The notes under the pieces: model-generated
Databases searched by the model: none
What the model was told of the DNA's origin: nothing
Seen by the model: only the letters and a program-made list of their open reading frames with translations
Translations under genes and position numbers: made by a program
Part shown: positions 63,202-64,000 of the stretch, one piece after another
How positions within the stretch are numbered: position 1 is the first letter of the stretch
Layout: each line of letters opens with the position of its first letter
NCBI GenBank assembly: GCA_963580285.1
Contig: OY757026.1
Location: 66,527,396-66,591,395 of the forward strand
DNA: 64,000 nucleotides
Direction: 5' to 3'
Source: Lucinisca nassula
Taxonomy: Eukaryota > Mollusca > Bivalvia > Lucinida > Lucinidae

Positions 63202-63600
63202 ACAGCTTGTTTGGCATGCCGTTGGTAAACTCTCCAAGTTTTAAAAGCGTATAATGGTGTTGGCAGCTCCACAGCCCTGTAGACTTTCAGCTTTGTGTCA
63301 AGCCTTGCCGATTAGCTGGCATTGACTTCACCCTCCTGACAATGTGCTTTCAAGGTAGACGAACTGCCACTTGCGATCTTTGACCTGTCACTGTGATGAC
63401 AGGCTCATTATAAGGCTTTTCATACCATCTCTGTTTTTTTTTTTTTTTTTTTTGTTGATTGTGAAGGCATAGATTGAGAAGGCATAGCTGTCACAAGAGT
63501 CAGATACTTGATACATACATTTTTGCATCTTCCCTTCTGTTGAAACACCCTTTCCAGGTTGAAAAACTGCCCATCAACGCGATACCTAATAGGTAGGCTA

Positions 63601-63805
63601 CACCACAACCTCGTTATAACACGGTTCAATATTACACGGTTTTGGATATAACACGGTTTCAAGATGGTTCCCAAAAATGTATAGATTATATAGAAAAATG
63701 ACCATTAATGGTCATTTTTCTATTAATCTATACATTTTGTTTGGATATAACTAACAGGGTTTCTGCTTCGAACCCCATCAATAATGTTATAAAGAGGTTG
63801 TGATG
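63601..63805. mobile_element. M10 pogo-like MITE, complete
   Basis: TA-CACCACAACCTCGTTATAAC and GTTATAAAGAGGTTGTGATG-TA are inverse ends. The core (about 63677-63735) is a near-perfect hairpin of about 29-bp arms centred on CATTAATG. Confidence 0.85.
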
Positions 63806-63904
63806 TATACCATTTTCACCATCCTGGAAAGCATCTATGAGCATGACATAAACCATCATGCTGAACAGCGTTCAGAAATAAGTTAGGCTGTTTATTTTAT
63901 ATAT

Positions 63905-64000
63905 ATATATATTTTTTTTTTTATTGAGTCGCCTTCGTGTAAGCAACGCACACATTCAAAGACGAACTAAATAAAAATAAACCCGGACAGAAGAACCGCC
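63905..64000 (-). mobile_element. Retroelement-like 3' end at window edge
   Basis: On the minus strand GCGACTCAATAAAAAAAAAA suggests a poly-A-tailed 3' end, preceded by TTAGTTCGTCTTTGAATGTG shared with 52198. It continues beyond the window. Confidence 0.4.

Overview
This window is a repeat-dense stretch of animal nuclear DNA. Introns, poly-A signals, tRNA-derived SINEs, MITEs, a mariner, a LINE and a Helitron rule out a prokaryote. The SINE style (tails ending GACGTTAAAC followed by AAAC or AC repeats) and the abundance of palindromic TTAA elements suggest a mollusc, probably a bivalve; this is inference, since no species marker is present.

Host genes are sparse. On the minus strand, two clear exons (17289-17213 and 13923-13849) and a probable 39-nt exon (11979-11941) encode the N-terminus of a villin/gelsolin-family actin-binding protein. 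Their reading frames join in phase 0, and the gene runs off the left edge or has a third intron longer than 11 kb. On the plus strand, 55452-55587 looks like the last coding exon of an unidentified gene, followed by AATAAA at 55608. No other host exon is recognised.

For this report I name the repeat families SINE-A to SINE-F and M1 to M10. SINE sense strand is the one ending in the A-rich tail. M1, M2, M2b and M3 are piggyBac-like palindromic MITEs bounded by TTAA. M1 has ends CCCTTATCTTGCTG, M2 CCCWTTTTGTACC, M2b CCCACTGTATGCTAG and M3 CCCATAAAATGCC. M4 has CTACCGTAAAAATTC ends, M5 AAACACGCCTATA, M6 CAGTCGAACTTC, M7 CAGTAAAATTCC, M8 TAAGGGGAWTGGGAAC, M9 CCCAGCAGGCACA, and M10 CACCACAACCTCGTTATAAC (pogo-like).

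Layout. 0.5-1.65 kb is a PIF/Harbinger element with a transposase N-terminal fragment. 3.4-4.8 kb is a TIR element with 315-bp tandem units. 5.9-8.05 kb is a non-autonomous Helitron inside an M1. 8.7-22.2 kb holds the villin-like exons among M1/M2/M4/M7 MITEs and SINEs. 23.5-28.1 kb has M2 copies and nested SINEs. 28.56-31.49 kb is one SINE-C whose tRNA-like head is amplified into a 28-unit, 99-bp array. 33.45-37.77 kb has three tandem-unit elements rich in TGACCT half-sites. 38-46.6 kb is MITEs with SINE-B insertions. 47.26-49.72 kb is a 5'-truncated LINE with an intact RT. 53.79-55.08 kb is a mariner with one premature stop. 57.8-59.5 kb has two M6 copies, one a three-layer nest. 59.8-60.5 kb is a palindromic GGATATCC satellite, and 61.0-61.85 kb an alternating purine-pyrimidine tract.

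Most elements are not autonomous, and many nests have readable target-site duplications, so an insertion order can be reconstructed. The most unusual signals are the SINE-head array, the reuse of the same core hairpins by MITE families with different termini (including an apparent chimera joined at the core), and the Helitron precisely splitting an M1.
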